Positions 29,568-43,761 are shown, counted from the stretch's first letter. The stretch: 64,000 nt of DNA from Owenia fusiformis (GCA_903813345.2 CAIIXF020000003.1:18116931-18180930); one strand, 5' to 3'. Translations and numbers: made by a program. The notes: generated by a model not told the origin, from the letters alone.

Positions 29568-32363
29568 CTATAGATTAATGATGCCCATCTTCAAATTCTC
29601 AGCCGCGTGGGACACTCCGACGACACTGTCCACCATCTGTTGTGATGCTTCGATAGATGGGTAATTTAATGCTGCATTTTTCGTTGTTGTAACAGTCAGT
29701 TTCAAACATTCACATAATTTATTGGCAAGTCCCATAATTCGTGCACTACAATCCTGATGCAACAGATTCCTATGTAAAGTATCACCAATATAAACAAGTT
29801 TATGGGCAGCGAGCACAACAAATTTGCTATGTGCGATGAAAACTTTCGGGGGTTGATTATATTCACAACAGCTTAGGAATGCGTCAATAGCATTCGTGAG
29901 TAGACTTGAGTGAGTTTCCATCTGACCCGAGTAGAACTCGAGTATTTGTTTGTCATTATCATGAAGTGACTCTCGTGTAATTTGACTATCTATTTTGATT
30001 TGACTATCTGTGTTATGACTATGCGTGCTTGTGTTAATACTATCGGGAAGAACTTCCATGTGGGTTTTAACAGGCTTTTGCGAGTCCTTCAGAAGTTTAT
30101 CCATGCGTTCCTTAAACTTTGGTGTTAAACCTAACCCATCCCCCTCAGTGTTTATCAATGCAGGTGGGGTACTAGGAATGACTTTACCCGTGCGATCACC
30201 ATGTTCCGATAGAATTTTTTCTCTACCATTGTCACGATTGGGTGTATGTGGGCCAACATTGTTTTTACTTGTATCAAGGCTTACATAGTCTTCACTGTCT
30301 TTCCAATTTTTATTAGCATTATTAGGATTGTTTTTGTTATCATCTGCCAAGTCACTTTGTGACGCGTGGAATGATGAATTATGTGTGGCATTAGGTGTAG
30401 TTCTTCCATCCCTGCTTACTCTTTCAGGGGTTCTGGATCTGTTCAATTTTGGTTTGGGTTTAGTCGGTGGTGGTTTCCCATTTTTGACACTAGGTGGAGT
30501 TGGTGGTAATGGACGACCCTCCATGGATCTTCTTTCGTCCTCTATTTTTTTAGCACGCTTAAATAAGAGAACACCATTTCCTTGGATAGATGTCTCTAGT
30601 GTATGAATATTGTCTGGTAAGGTTTTGCATAGCGTTAGAAGTTCCTTAAGGTCTTTATTATCACATAATTTAGCCGCTTGCCAATCTAATTCATCTGCAT
30701 GTTTAATCAGTTTATCAACAATAGTGAGCGAATCTTGAATGGGTAACAGCTGTTGCTGAAGCCTTATGGGTAATGTTTTGTCGGCAGCACGACGGGAGTT
30801 GGCTACTGTACCTTCTGAAAATTCTGTAAATTCTCTCAATGTCTTTTGTATATTCTTACAGGCAATTTTCACATCGTATGTTTTGTGTGCCAGATTTTCC
30901 TGGTTTTCCCAAGTTTCTGGTTTAAATGCGAGGAGAAAAGCAAGGGAAGATTGTGCATTTTGTTGACGCTTGACTAACATATCCATAGCAGCATTTAATT
31001 CTAACGGTAATGCCTTATAAGGAATGTCAGTCATGTGATCATCAAGACTTATTGAGGCAAGTTTGTCCAGGCTTTGATTCAGGTCCTTTTTGGAGACATT
31101 TTCGTCCTTTGTTACCTGGGGAGGGACATCGTAAATACTGTCTAAATCACTTTCCTGTAGTTTAGATCGTTTAAGAGTTCCATCTGTCTCATCCAGAGCA
31201 CCTTTTATTGGTGTATTTTTAGTAGGCACGTCGTAATCATCATCTTCAATCACATGTTCAATGCTGGAACGTGATTGGTGTAGAGCACCTTCAGAAGGAT
31301 CGATCACTTTTGGCGTAGGAGGCACATCATAATCGTCCATTCCCTGTGAGTCAACACTGACAATACTATCGTCACAACTCATTATACTTGCATCACGACT
31401 CAGTTTACTTGTGTCACGACTCAGTTTACTTGTGTCACGACACACTGCATGGTGACTTTTAGGCACGTCATAATCTGCTTCACTGTCCAATGATGAGGAA
31501 AGATTACTCCTGCGTTTTTCATCCTCCAAAATTGAAGAATTTTTTGATGATGCAATTGATGTAGATTTTGAGCTCATTGGGACGTCATAATCTGACTCGA
31601 TGAGCGAACTGGATTTTGATCCTGGGGGTGTGTCATATATGTCCAATGAAGTGTTCAACATTTTTCGTCGACTTGGAGGTGTGTCATATATAGCAGAATC
31701 TGTGGACTCTGCCAGCCTGCTTGAGCTCCTGGGGGTATCATAATCCTGGTCCCCATCATCCTGGTGTATAGATCTTGATGCCACTGGGGTGTCATAATCC
31801 TGTGACTCACCCCTGGAGTTTGTGCTTGATGGGGTCCCTTGCCTGATCCTGGCAGCAGGGGGGGTATCATAAATTTCCAATAGGGAATCCCTGGATGCAC
31901 GATTACTGCTGCCCCGAGGAACGTCGTAAATATCCGGGTTTGACATTTCGGAACTTGATCTGGCTGACCCCCCTGGGATGCTCAGGTTTGACGCACTACT
32001 TGAGAGTGTCCCCCCAGAGCCAGTTGACAGCATAGAGATTGTACTCGATCTATTCGACAGAACTTGTGGTTGTGGTACATCATAGTCAGTATTAGTGACC
32101 TGGGGGACACTACCATGCTGGGGGGTATCGTAAGTATCATATTCAGAAATTGTTTTATAAGTAGCATTTTTTCCTGGTAAGGTATCATACATATCTCCAG
32201 CAACCACAGATGTGCCCCGCGAACCTGGGGGTGTATCATAGTTCTGGGGACTCGTTAAAGGTGGCGCTCTATCTGGTGTGTTGCGTACAGGGGGCACATC
32301 ATAATCTTGAGTGCCTCTTTGCTGATACATATACACATTACCCACTCGCTGTGGAGTCATCAC
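29568..32363 (-). CDS. BCAR1: BCAR1 / p130Cas scaffold, large 3' exon (931 codons)
   Basis: BCAR1 (p130Cas) is a docking protein at focal adhesions: tyrosine phosphorylation of its YxxP motifs by Src/FAK recruits Crk and links integrins to Rac signalling. This exon opens after the acceptor GTGTTTTCAG (32364) in phase 0 with V-M-T-P-Q-R-V-G-N-V-Y-M-Y, similar to the residues after the SH3 domain in NEDD9 and BCAR1. A substrate domain (about 32300-31100) carries 15 Y-D-x-P motifs plus one Y-D-T-L-P. Then come the serine-rich four-helix bundle (about 31040-30545), a proline-rich R-P-L-P-P-T-P-P site (about 30500), S-E-D-Y-V-S-L near 30285 (position of the Src SH2 site), and the C-terminal FAT-like domain (about 29970-29571) with V-F-I-A-H-S-K-F-V-V-L-A-A-H-K-L-V. 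Stop TAG is at 29568-29570. A start at 32408 is rejected: it is a GTG in the intron. Confidence 0.96.
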   Translation of the reverse strand: MMTPQRVGNVYMYQQRGTQDYDVPPVRNTPDRAPPLTSPQNYDTPPGSRGTSVVAGDMYDTLPGKNATYKTISEYDTYDTPQHGSVPQVTNTDYDVPQPQVLSNRSSTISMLSTGSGGTLSSSASNLSIPGGSARSSSEMSNPDIYDVPRGSSNRASRDSLLEIYDTPPAARIRQGTPSSTNSRGESQDYDTPVASRSIHQDDGDQDYDTPRSSSRLAESTDSAIYDTPPSRRKMLNTSLDIYDTPPGSKSSSLIESDYDVPMSSKSTSIASSKNSSILEDEKRRSNLSSSLDSEADYDVPKSHHAVCRDTSKLSRDTSKLSRDASIMSCDDSIVSVDSQGMDDYDVPPTPKVIDPSEGALHQSRSSIEHVIEDDDYDVPTKNTPIKGALDETDGTLKRSKLQESDLDSIYDVPPQVTKDENVSKKDLNQSLDKLASISLDDHMTDIPYKALPLELNAAMDMLVKRQQNAQSSLAFLLAFKPETWENQENLAHKTYDVKIACKNIQKTLREFTEFSEGTVANSRRAADKTLPIRLQQQLLPIQDSLTIVDKLIKHADELDWQAAKLCDNKDLKELLTLCKTLPDNIHTLETSIQGNGVLLFKRAKKIEDERRSMEGRPLPPTPPSVKNGKPPPTKPKPKLNRSRTPERVSRDGRTTPNATHNSSFHASQSDLADDNKNNPNNANKNWKDSEDYVSLDTSKNNVGPHTPNRDNGREKILSEHGDRTGKVIPSTPPALINTEGDGLGLTPKFKERMDKLLKDSQKPVKTHMEVLPDSINTSTHSHNTDSQIKIDSQITRESLHDNDKQILEFYSGQMETHSSLLTNAIDAFLSCCEYNQPPKVFIAHSKFVVLAAHKLVYIGDTLHRNLLHQDCSARIMGLANKLCECLKLTVTTTKNAALNYPSIEASQQMVDSVVGVSHAAENLKMGIINL

Positions 32364-32475
32364 CTGAAAAACACCAAAAAACATAACTTTATTAACACAA
32401 AAATACACCTGTATAAGTACATGTCAAAATTGATTTATAAGATACATATGTAAAAAAGAGTTTGAACCTTTGACA

Positions 32476-32674
32476 CAGGCCTGTAGCCAGGGGGGTTCGC
32501 AGGGTTTGGGCGAACCCCCACCCCCTGGCCAAAAAATTCTTTCAAAATCATGCAGGTTTTCACCATTTTGAGCGCTTCTCAAGTGATTTTAGCCATATTT
32601 GGACCAAAATTGTCAAATGTAAACCCCCTGGGAATTTTTTAAAACTGAACTTGGCAAATCCTGGCTACGGGCCT
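32476..32674. mobile_element. MITE, CAGGCCTGTAGCCAG family
   Basis: Ends CAGGCCTGTAGCCAG and CTGGCTACGGGCCT. The flanks CCTTTGAC and TCTTTGAC look like an imperfect 8-bp target duplication, supporting hAT affinity. Its interior carries the CAAAATCATGCAG segment shared with 837-1022. Confidence 0.8.
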
Positions 32675-34610
32675 TCTTTGACCCATTAATGAGAGCATAG
32701 TAACTCCTTGTGCTACTACTACTACTGATAAAACACTCTTTTGTAGAAGTGAAATTAAACCATTGAAAAGTATGCTAAAAATACAAGACAAAGAAGCAAA
32801 ACAGAACAATATGACTAGTAGCTGGGACAGAACAAATCAATCACCTCTTATCAGGAAAAAAGAGGTGTATGACTTGTTCTGTTCTGGCTACTATGTAATC
32901 CTCTATGTAATCTGCCCTGCTAATAAAAACATTTTTATCACATTACAAGATAATTCACAATAAAACAACAACACATTCATATATCTTAACATAATTCACA
33001 ATAGTATCATAACATAATATCATATTCACACTACCTTCAAGTTTGGGTAAAACTTCTTCATTTTGTTTTTCAGAGCCGTTGAATCCAATATTTTTAATTA
33101 ATCACTGTGTAAATCCTACAAATGTATGTCCTAGTTTGTTTCTGTTAATATTGACCAGTATTTCTTTTAATATATCAATCCTATCCTACTGTCTCTTTAA
33201 TCATCTCTAAGCAATTAAATGAATCCTTCTGTGAATAAAATGTCATGATGGTTATGCTTCCCTCGCAAAGTTTCTCAAAATTAGAGGAATTTGCAAGGAA
33301 TAAAGTGGTTATACCAATGAAAAAATTATCATGATGATTAGGTTTTAAAATTCAAAAATTTGAATTTGACAAAATTGGCCAGCGCATTAAAATCTTGGTG
33401 TGGTGTTATGGTGTGGATAAGTTACCAAGATATTCATTTAATCTTATTTTAAACTATATACCAGTTTATCTCATATTACACAGAAATGTAAGAAAACCAA
33501 GTTATTGTTCATAGTTTATAGAGAAGATGTATGAAATATAAATGATTAGATATGATATTTTGTGCAGGCTAGATAAATCCGGCGCTACCAGAATTTCTAT
33601 GAAACAATATCGTAGCTCATCGCAATAACACAAAGATAAAGTATCCATGCATCAAATGTAGGCTGTTCTTTTCCCTTGTGTTTTCTCTACGTGCAAATTA
33701 ACTTCGACGATCCTTTGATGAAATTCGTTGAAATGAAAATTCCTACTTCAGTTTTTTACTTAGGCGCCAGATTTTACAAACTAAAGCAAATTATCCGGAA
33801 TATCTTTGAAACCTTGTTATGACTTAACAGGTCGTTATTTTAAGTCCGCCTAAAAATGTAATTCTTTAAGAGGCTCTATAATGCACTAGCTCTAATGGTG
33901 ATTTCTCTGAAGTCTCTAAATTTCATCCTCCGACTGACACTGACACATTTTTAAACTTATTACATAGGTGCTTGACATGTATTAGGATCTATCACCCCCT
34001 TGGGCAAAAATGAAAATTCTTATACAAAAGTTATCGGAATAATTCAATTATCTGTACTGTATCGTATGACAATATTGTAATATGATGATTCTTTCAATTC
34101 CCAATGTCTATTTGAAGAGAAATGATGTTTTTATGACAGGCGTTTTCCTTGTAGTAGCTCAATGACTTTGTAAACATACTGAGTATTGAATTGCATTATT
34201 TGACCATCCAAAAAGTCTCCAATTTTTATCCTAATATCAGGATTTTCTCTATAACGAGAAAACATTTTTTGACTTTTTGTATAAATTCATCTCGCATGTG
34301 TTTTCTTTATTCCTTGTTTTTTCTCAATTCTTCCTTTCAATCTCTATTTTTATAGAAAAACAATGCCAGCGATGATTATTTTTGATCAGGTAACACGAAC
34401 ACTTCTCAATTCTGTGCTTGTGTACATCAATAACCTATTGACGTGTCAGATAAATATACATGATCTCCTCATGATGAACATTCAATTTTTTACATGTTTT
34501 CCGTTCTATGGAATATTATATTACTCTTCTATTGGAGTCTACTATCTATACTGGTATATACGGCATGCCTATCTATCAGTATGTTATTGTATATCCATAT
34601 AGCCAATAAG

Positions 34611-34810
34611 AATCACCCGTATTTACCCATTCATTTTATTCTGCTTTTGCCACACATTTTCTCAAAAAAATTTGAATAAAGTGTCTCATTTTCTTGAATT
34701 TCCATACAATTTAGAGTGTTGACAACATGTCTGTTTATCTAATTCCTTGCTTATTCCACTCTTTTTGATTCTTTTTACCGTTTTAAAACATAACCACCAA
34801 GACATTTTTC
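34611..34810 (+). repeat. Family-C interspersed repeat
   Basis: Core AAATTTGAATAAA, then TTTCTTGAATTTCCATACAA, TTTAGAGTGTTGAC and TTAAAACATAACCACCA. Strong copies also at 36338-36492 and 46935-47110; weaker ones at 37722, 44685 and 59175. No terminal inverted repeat or coding potential seen. Confidence 0.6.
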
Positions 34811-36337
34811 TCAAGGGTAACCAATAGTCAATTTTTGTTAACTGATGTGAGATGCTTCAAATTACTGTCTGGCAATATCCTAAATTGCTTTTAACCCAAA
34901 TTGTAACAATATTATATCATATGATAAATGATATTATTCTTTTCAAATCTTTGACAGTTCCCGAGATAATTTCACTGTTGAGGAATTTCATGAAGTTAAT
35001 TCAATTTTAGCAATTCCGATCCTTTATACACTGTTTTTGAATTCAATAGAATGGTACTAATATAAAAGGTCCATATTTTCTTTTGCAATATTCCATTCAT
35101 TCCAAATATTGTTATTAATCCTTCGTATTCTATCATTTTCTGAAATTATACCCAATTTAACTTGAGTCCTTGTGAACTCCAAGATTGCCGGAGTACGACT
35201 GATGCATCAGCCACCAAAGAGAGGCACATTAACTTGCTTAATTGGACGCCACTAGACCACAATACGCCAACTTATACATTATTGAACGTGAGCTACATTG
35301 ATTTTTTGCTAATCTGGCACAAAACATCATTCAGTGCATTTTCTGTATTCCCTCTGAGCTTATTTACTAAATGTAAATTATACATGTGTATGAACTAACG
35401 AGAAAATGCATTCCAAGATTATCATGCAAATAACATCTTCAATTTGGTCAATTTTTTTTCATTTTCATTCTGATGTTTGTAAGAGGTACTCTATGGAAAA
35501 GTGCAAGTTTCTGAGCATTCTTATTTTTCTTGATTGGTTGGTATGCATTATCGTTGATTGGCAATAATTGCCAATAAAGACCAAAACATCAAATATCATA
35601 TAATTTCCATATCAAAAATGAGAAATAAGCAAACAAAAAATGAAAATTGAAAAAACGTGGATGATCCTCAACGATCAAATTCATTCAGAAAACTCATTGG
35701 TTTATTTCAAGTGCATCTAGACCAGTCGAATTAAGATAACAGAAAGGGAAATATTTGGATGGGTAATGAAAAAATGTTTTCATTGATAAACATTACAAAA
35801 GAGACTTTGATACTTTGATGTTGGTGATCTAGTGGCTCTGAGCCTAGTTTCCGTACTGCATCCAATCAAAACTATTTCCCCGTTGTCATGGTTTTCAAAA
35901 GTTTTTTCTATAAAAATGAGCCAAATTGTATTTTTATAGAAAATCCATGTATTATCACTTAGGTTTGGGCTTAATGGCCAATCAATTCATTTCATGCTTG
36001 CCTTTCAATCTTTTTTACACCATCGTGACATTTCTTCACATAGTAAGGTTATAACACTCCAAGGTGTTTTGAACAGAATTATTCATGGAAATAAATCTAT
36101 TATTTTCTTTGAGCAATCTTTACAAATGCAATCGTAAGTCTGAAAATGACATTTCATTGAAACCTTTGCATTATTTTCTTTGATAATCTTCACAACAGTT
36201 TTAGAGATATTCCAGGAAGGATTAATGTGACTGAATGAATTTCATGCAATCAATAAATGCTATTAGAAAAAGAGAATGTATTTTGCTAATTCTAACACAC
36301 CCCTGATAAAACTATCGCCAAGACACGCCTATTTTAT

Positions 36338-36492
36338 GCTATTTCTCATAAAAATTTGAATGAACTGTCTGAATTCCTTGCATTTCTATAGAGTGTTGAC
36401 TACACGCCTGCTTAGTTATTCCTTGCTAATTACTCTCTTTTATACCCTATTTCCCATTTCGAAATGTGACCATCAGAACATTTTCCTCCAGG
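36338..36492 (+). repeat. Family-C interspersed repeat
   Basis: Same ordered segments: AAAATTTGAATGAACTGTCTG, CTTGCATTTCTATAGAGTG, ATTCCTTGCTAATTACTCT and TTCGAAATGTGACCATC. Confidence 0.6.
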
Positions 36493-39400
36493 TTTCAGAA
36501 TGCCTGAAGCACTGGTATAATAGCTTGACAGATTCTGAGGATTATAATGCTTAATTAGTTCACGTTCACGATGACCAATTACTATAAAACACTTTTTCTT
36601 CAATCCTCAATTTTGATCGTATTTTTCATAGATCCCAAAATGAGAGAAACTGGATCGAAATTAGATCTAAAGATTGTTGATAGTAACTTATACAAATGGC
36701 AATCAGATGATACAATCCTAATCCTTTTATATTAATAACTCACATGTGGATCGTATCTATGTAATAGAGCAGTTGTTTTTTGTGCAACCTATACTTAAAA
36801 TATCCCCAGTCACATTTTCAAACATTGATCTACTTTTGAGCAATCCACCAATAATATTCAACATAGCTTTTTGATTCAATAATTTGAATATAAATCGATG
36901 TAAATCTTTTTCTTATTCTTCTTTTAGGCATTGTAAAACAATGTGACATTTTTATATGAGGTGCGATCCCCGACCCTGTCAGTATTGCGTTTCTGACTTT
37001 CATTACATTACATTACATCTATTATGTGATACACAATCTCTGATCAATTTCCCGAAACTCTCAATTTTTCTAATCGAACAAATGCAATTACTGGAGGCAG
37101 TGATGGTTTCTGATCTAATTTTTCCCTTGTGTTCAATTCTAGGAAAATACACTATAAATTCAGATGATTCTACAATATTTCTAGATATGATTCAACAATA
37201 AATGATTTATTGTATCTTGATGATAAAATGTATCTTTCCTTATATTATTTTCACTTGAGCAACAAAAGTATAGAAAATGATTCATTTGCGATTAGTTCAG
37301 TTCGGGCGTTATTTCCTGCTATCTATTGTCATTATCTCACCGCCACCGGATTGATTTGAACTTACTCATCCAATTGAACATAAATCAAAGTTGTATCATA
37401 TCTTGTAAGTTTCGCACCGAAGAGCGATCAAAATGTTTCGAGCGTAAATACAACATAGTTATTTTCAATACTGATTCAATCTTGAGATAGGCAAGGAATA
37501 GACCCTTAGAAACCTCTTATTTTGATTGTGCCATTCCGATATTTTTTATTGTGCTTTTGTGAAATCAAGTATAATGGCTACATATGATTAATTAGAAAGC
37601 CAGACAAAGTTCTGTGTTGCACCCATTATTGTGCTTCTGTACATAATGTGTCATGCTACCCACACGGATATGGTCAGGGAGTCATGTCCATATGCTCAAC
37701 ATTTTTTCGTATCAATATTTAAATGAATCGATTGATTTTCTTGCATTTCTATATATAATTGACAATGTTAACTGAATTTTTGTGATCAAATGCTTCATTG
37801 TTTCTAATATTTTTCATTCTGTCTTCTATTCGAAAAATAGACTTGAGATTTTTCTAGTGGGCTCAAAGCCTGTAATGAAAATGCATGCATGCATGACTCG
37901 ATACATTTATTTCCAAGATAATTGTCATTTCAATCTACTACATCTTACAAACAATGTGCATGCTATGGTATAATTGGAAGCCAATGATACAAGTTTCTTG
38001 ATTAAAAACAAGACCCAGGAAAACAATTTCATGTCTTCGTTACGGTGAGCTCAAAATGACAATGGAGCCACACGAGCCTTTGACATGACATTTAGACTAT
38101 CTCATAAATTGAGCGATTTTTCTGATCTTCTGAATTTATAAAATATGTTCTTTGATTACTGTGGCTTATCCTAGAGGTCTCCTGACCCATGTACCAAACT
38201 GAACCATCTTGATGGAAATACAGTCTGGTCCAGTCCAATATCGGGAAACCGTGACATCTTTAGCTAATCCTATTAATGAAGTGTGACACTAGAACCTTAT
38301 AGCCTCCAATATAATGGTAAAATATACCCAGAGAAAACACTTCATTTCCCCAAGTACCAATCAAACAATAGAACAGAGAATTTCCTCCTTATGGAATTAA
38401 GTAAAAGAAAGGTGAACAAATAAACGTTTACGAAATCTTCCCATTATAGATCAACAGTACCCATAGCCTTAGACATTTAGGTTTTCTAAAATGGTAAAAC
38501 AGAAAAAGCTCTAGTCTCGTCATGGAAATAAAAATTGAATGGAATGATTTGTAAGGGTATTCTAACAAAAAGATGGGATGTGCTTTATAATTACTGCCCT
38601 TACAAAAAAAATTAATCATTAATCTCAAAAACTGCTAAAATTTGAAAGACTTAGATTACAATCATAGAGTGTCATATAATGGCTTAATTAAATTAAGAAA
38701 ATTAAGAGATTTTAGAGAAAGTTGTAATCTTACACCGAAGAGGGATGAAGAAAAAATCGTAACAGGCTGGGAATCTGTGAAAAATCTATTGTCTTTTGAC
38801 ATGCTAAATCCAAGTCAATCTCATTGGCAAAAACTCAAGAGGTACAATTCTGAATAGAATTTTCAACAACATACAGGAGGAACATTTCCAAAAATTCTTG
38901 ATAGAGCTTAATTGGTTAAATCATCTTACGGAACCATTTATGTCATTCTACAATGAATCTACAGCGTGTTTATGACAGATAAAGAAAAATAAGGAGCTAT
39001 TTACAATTCATTTATGCAGCGTTTTTTAAACATTTTTCGCTAACAGATTGCACGTATAATAGACGACAGAATCGTAATATTGGTTTATGTGATAATAAAA
39101 GTATCAATTTAAAATTAGCAGCTGATAAATCTTATAATTAATCTGATAAAACTAATTAAATACTAATATTCCAGAATGATAGCTAAGATAAAATAAAATT
39201 CCAGATTATGTTTTCTAAGCACTTTTTACTGGTGGTCTGAAAGAACCAATGCAATCAGAAGAGAATGAAATGCCTGGTAAAAAGCATTGAATAAAAGTAT
39301 TCATTTTTAAAAATTCTCCTGTATTTTCAGCATTGCAATGATGACTATCATCAACTGTATAATAAGAACCTTGGAAGCAATAAAGGTATTCCTTGCAAGG

Positions 39401-41395
39401 TGTTCACTTTGGTGTGAGTAATGAAACTAGAAATCGACATAGAAACTATCAGAAGTTGCCGTTGCAGTATAAAGTTCGATTAGTGACTCTCCTTATTTGG
39501 CAAAATGCCTAGCAAATCAAGCAATCATGTACAAAAAACAATCATTCCAATCAAAGAAAAAGAATTGAGCAATTTGAGGGAAGTCAACTAAATGCTTGTA
39601 CAGGGCATATCATAAAAGAAAATTCTTGTATACTACATCATAATCAAACATGAATATCAATATTTCATTTCTTAGTCACAAAACTCTTTGATTTGTCTGA
39701 ATTTCAGTCAATAGAAACCGAATAACTGTGATTAAACACCCTACAAATTATAATTGATTTTGTCGCGAAGCCTAAGAAAAAATGTCGTCGTAAAAATACC
39801 AATTTCCGTAGTTCTCCAAAATTCCAACAAACATTGAATTTTGGATATTTCTGTTTAAAAAGAGCCCACGGTACTCAAATTAAATCAATGTTTCAGGTTT
39901 GACTCCACAATTGGTGCTAAACCATAAATTAAGAGTTATTGTGACACTTTATACGAGGAAAATCAAATGGTTTGATTTGATCCATGTTAAATGGAGTTAT
40001 TCCAATTACTAAAAGCAGGAGCCTAATATTAATCGCAGAGTTTTAATCAACATTTACCAAGTGTCCTACGACTGCAATTTGTTCCTACAACCAGCGATAA
40101 AAATATACCATTACACTAAACACTTTGCATTAACAGGAAATTCCCAATTTAATGTAAATTTCTCCCCAAAGATCTCCATTAAAACATGATGCATTTATAT
40201 GTAAAGAATCTGAAAAGATCTCGTTTCATTGTGGTTAACATAGGGTAAAATAGCCATTATGGTTCAAAATGAAAATTAGATAAGAAAATTATGTCATCTG
40301 CAAGAAATTAATATATAAGCAAGTAATCAAATTCTATAGATGACCAGAGAGCAAAATTTATTAATGAGCATTTAACAATTAACATATTCCTAATTAACAT
40401 AATTATCATAATCACTAATTACTCATCATCACAAAGTGATTAGTTAGTCATAAACCGATTAGACAGCTCTTTGTTTGTGATCAAACTTGGGGAAATTGTG
40501 TTATCTTTTTGAAATGTATTATGTCATATTTTGATAGATCTGGCAGTGAATAATTGTTATAGATAATGATGCCTTGAATTAAATACAGATGCAAACAGAT
40601 AGAACCAGGCAGAATTTTGTTCCAATCAAATCGAAACGAATCATGTATCTTGTTTTTATTGAAATATGTTCCACTGGATTTTTATATAAACCAAGCTTCT
40701 ATTGGGCTAGCTTTCTTTATCAAAATAAAGTCAAAAATCCTGATGAGTTTGCAATCTGAATTCCTCTCATAAAGCCATATTTTGTTTTAAGTCAACAGAA
40801 AGATGGCACTACTGTACAGTGAAGAAACAGAATTTACTTTGATAAAAGGTCACATCAAGCTTAAAACCATATTTTCAAATATTCAAATTATTTATGTGGA
40901 TGATAAATAACATGTGCTTAAAAATGTGTAAATGTCTATTTTACATTGAAGTTTTACCATGAGAAATTGTTTTTTAGAGGGCAAATGCACTCATTCCCAT
41001 CTTGATTTTTAAACTTTTTTTTAACTATTAAAATATATTCTGCCCTTGAGTTGACAGTAATGGTGATGGTTTCAGTCTGATGCAAAGCTCCCGAAATTGT
41101 CTTAACTTTGGGCAATCATTATTTATATTGGTCAAGTACCTAACTCAGGCTATTATCTAAATGCCATGCCAAAGACTGCCTTTGCTCCATATTCATAACA
41201 CCTTTCCTATTCATATATCATATTCGGGATTCTGACTGCACACATTCTAAATACTTAACACTATCAGAAAAAGGAACGAGTTTAAAAATGTGATCTTTCA
41301 CCATGGATTTAACAGAAAATATTCTCCAATTATCTCTAACACAGTGAGAAGTAAATAATAATGAGAAGTGACAATAAGTTCATTATATATCAAAA

Positions 41396-41505
41396 ACAAG
41401 ACATTAACGTACAAGATATCACTACCTGCCATTTGTTACAGATGCCAACAGCCGAACATCTTCCATAAAACAGTCAGAGACTTTAACTTCTGGTAGTGAC
41501 ATAAT
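41396..41505 (+). repeat. Family-B interspersed repeat
   Basis: ACAAGACATTAACGTACAAG, then CACTACCTGCCATTTGTTAC, ending TCTGGTAGTGACATAA. Confidence 0.7.
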
Positions 41506-42896
41506 TATGATTTTGATGAAAGTGAAAGCACTTTTCATGGACTTAAAGACCTTATAATCCCACTTAACCATCTCGACTTTACGAAGGTCTAACTAAGTGA
41601 GCCTCGAATCCATTCTTGACCCATTTCCATTTCGTAAATCCCTGTTTACATTACAGTTATGTTCGCTTCAGGCCTTTGTGCTTAACCAATTAGATCTATT
41701 TCTAAACTGGGTAACACGGTGAAGGAATCCACAATATTTTCAGACATAAAACACTTTCTAAATTGTCTCAAGTGAAGATGAGTCAGTACCTATGCTTCAT
41801 ATACTGTTCAGCATTGAGCTGGTTTAGATTGTTGGTTGGTTGATTTGTATGGCTTACTGGGATTTGATTGTGTGTTTAGTCTTCAAATGTTGCCCTATGT
41901 GCTTTTTGTAAATATGTCTCATTTTGAAAACTTACTGATGGAAATTACTTTTATTGGAAGTTAAATATATTTTTGTATTGATTATCAATTTCAATCGATA
42001 TATTTTGCTATTTTATACATTTTGCCAAGACCTGGATTATTCTGCACTTGTTACTTGCATTCTTTGCCTTATCTACGAGATGGCCAATACATAAACTTAT
42101 CACATGAACTTGTGTAGATGCATACTTAACACATGTATCAATACATATACCGGTGTACTCAGCATACATATACATATATGAATATCAACAAGTCCATGTC
42201 TTATCTATATATACAGACTTGTCTTAAACTAACCTTCATTTAACAATTCATAATACATCGACAATCAGACTGAAGATACCCCACTTAGACAAATCTAGAA
42301 TTCTTCTGTAATCTCTGATATTGTTATAGTGCTGAAAATATGTTCATGTAAATTAGAATCTACATGATGACCTTTTATCTCAAGTATGGTATCCTCAATG
42401 AGTTTAAACACGCATATGCAGACAAAAACTGTATAAAGCAAGTCAAATGCTTTGAACCACCCTCTCGAGACTGTACTGAACGAAGTTTAACTTAAATTTA
42501 CAAACATCGAACAAACGCCATGTAAATACTGTACTATCCCAACCTTGTATTGTATACCTATATGTTTGTATATATGTTAACATAAAATATATAAATTACA
42601 TGTATATATGATGATCAATTATGGTCGCAATAAAGAAATATATATATACTACATATAGCAAGTGAAAGAAATGATTTGAACTGCACTCTTGAGACTGTAC
42701 TGAACAAGTTTAACTAAACTTTTTATCGACCTTTTTCAATCCTGATACTCATCAGACTTGTCTATTGTCAAATTATAAAGACAGAACTGATAGAGAGCTG
42801 TGATCTTTCAGAATTGGAACATCTCTATGATTCAATATTATCATTGTTTAAGCATTTTTTGACTGTTTGTTTGGTAATTCAAGTTGTTTGATTGAT

Positions 42897-42922
42897 TGTT
42901 TGTTTGTTTGTTTGTTTGTTTG
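42897..42922. repeat. (GTTT)n microsatellite
   Basis: Uninterrupted GTTT repeats, about six to seven units. Confidence 0.85.
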
Positions 42923-43761
42923 AGCCTACAGTTTGATTCTTCACACATAACAGTGACATAATACACCCATGATAAGAAAGTATGATTTATAGTACGCATA
43001 CTGTATTTTTATTTTTGAAGATTTATTTGAATGAGTATTTTTACCTGAGCACTAACGAGGTATGACTCATCGCGACAGGTGTATAAGAGTATGATGACCT
43101 CACGTTCCCTTGCAAAACATTCCAAGGTATCAATTGATTATTAGATAGTAATTTTTTCATTAAGGTCTAAAATTTCTGAAATTCATTTTTTATTGCATGA
43201 TCTTCTTTAGTTCTGTTTTGTACGATGATTTTAAATGCCTCAAAGAATCTTGCATGATTTACCATGGAGTTTCTAGAATTATCAAAGATATTTTTGAACA
43301 GGGTCATAAAATTTATTTCAAAACACAGAATTATCACATTTATGTCTGATCAAAGAGCAAACATATAATTTATTGAATAAATTGTTTATTATTTTCAATT
43401 ATATATAGATCAAAACGAGCAATTGGTGAAAACAACAACACCATAATTATCATCTTCAAATGTTTTAGATTTACATATTTTCGATCTGAAAGAACTTTTT
43501 TTATCAAAATGCCCATATATGGCATAAAATGTGTATGTTTAGTAACCACAAATTACGATTGCATGTTACTGAATTTCCTGTTAACATTCTAAGCAATTTA
43601 ACATTTTTTCTTGAATAGCTTGAGGCTCTAAAAGGCATTGACATTGAATGCAGTCTCTCTCCTAAAGCAAGAAAGGTCCCTCTGTTTGAATACTGAGACA
43701 GGTTAAAGGCAACATTTTTTGAGCTAAATATAACCGAAATCTGATTAATTGAAATGTAAAA

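Noticed and set aside
32364-32408. Upstream extension of the BCAR1 frame
   Set aside because: Begins with GTG inside the intron, 5' of a clear TTTTCAG acceptor.
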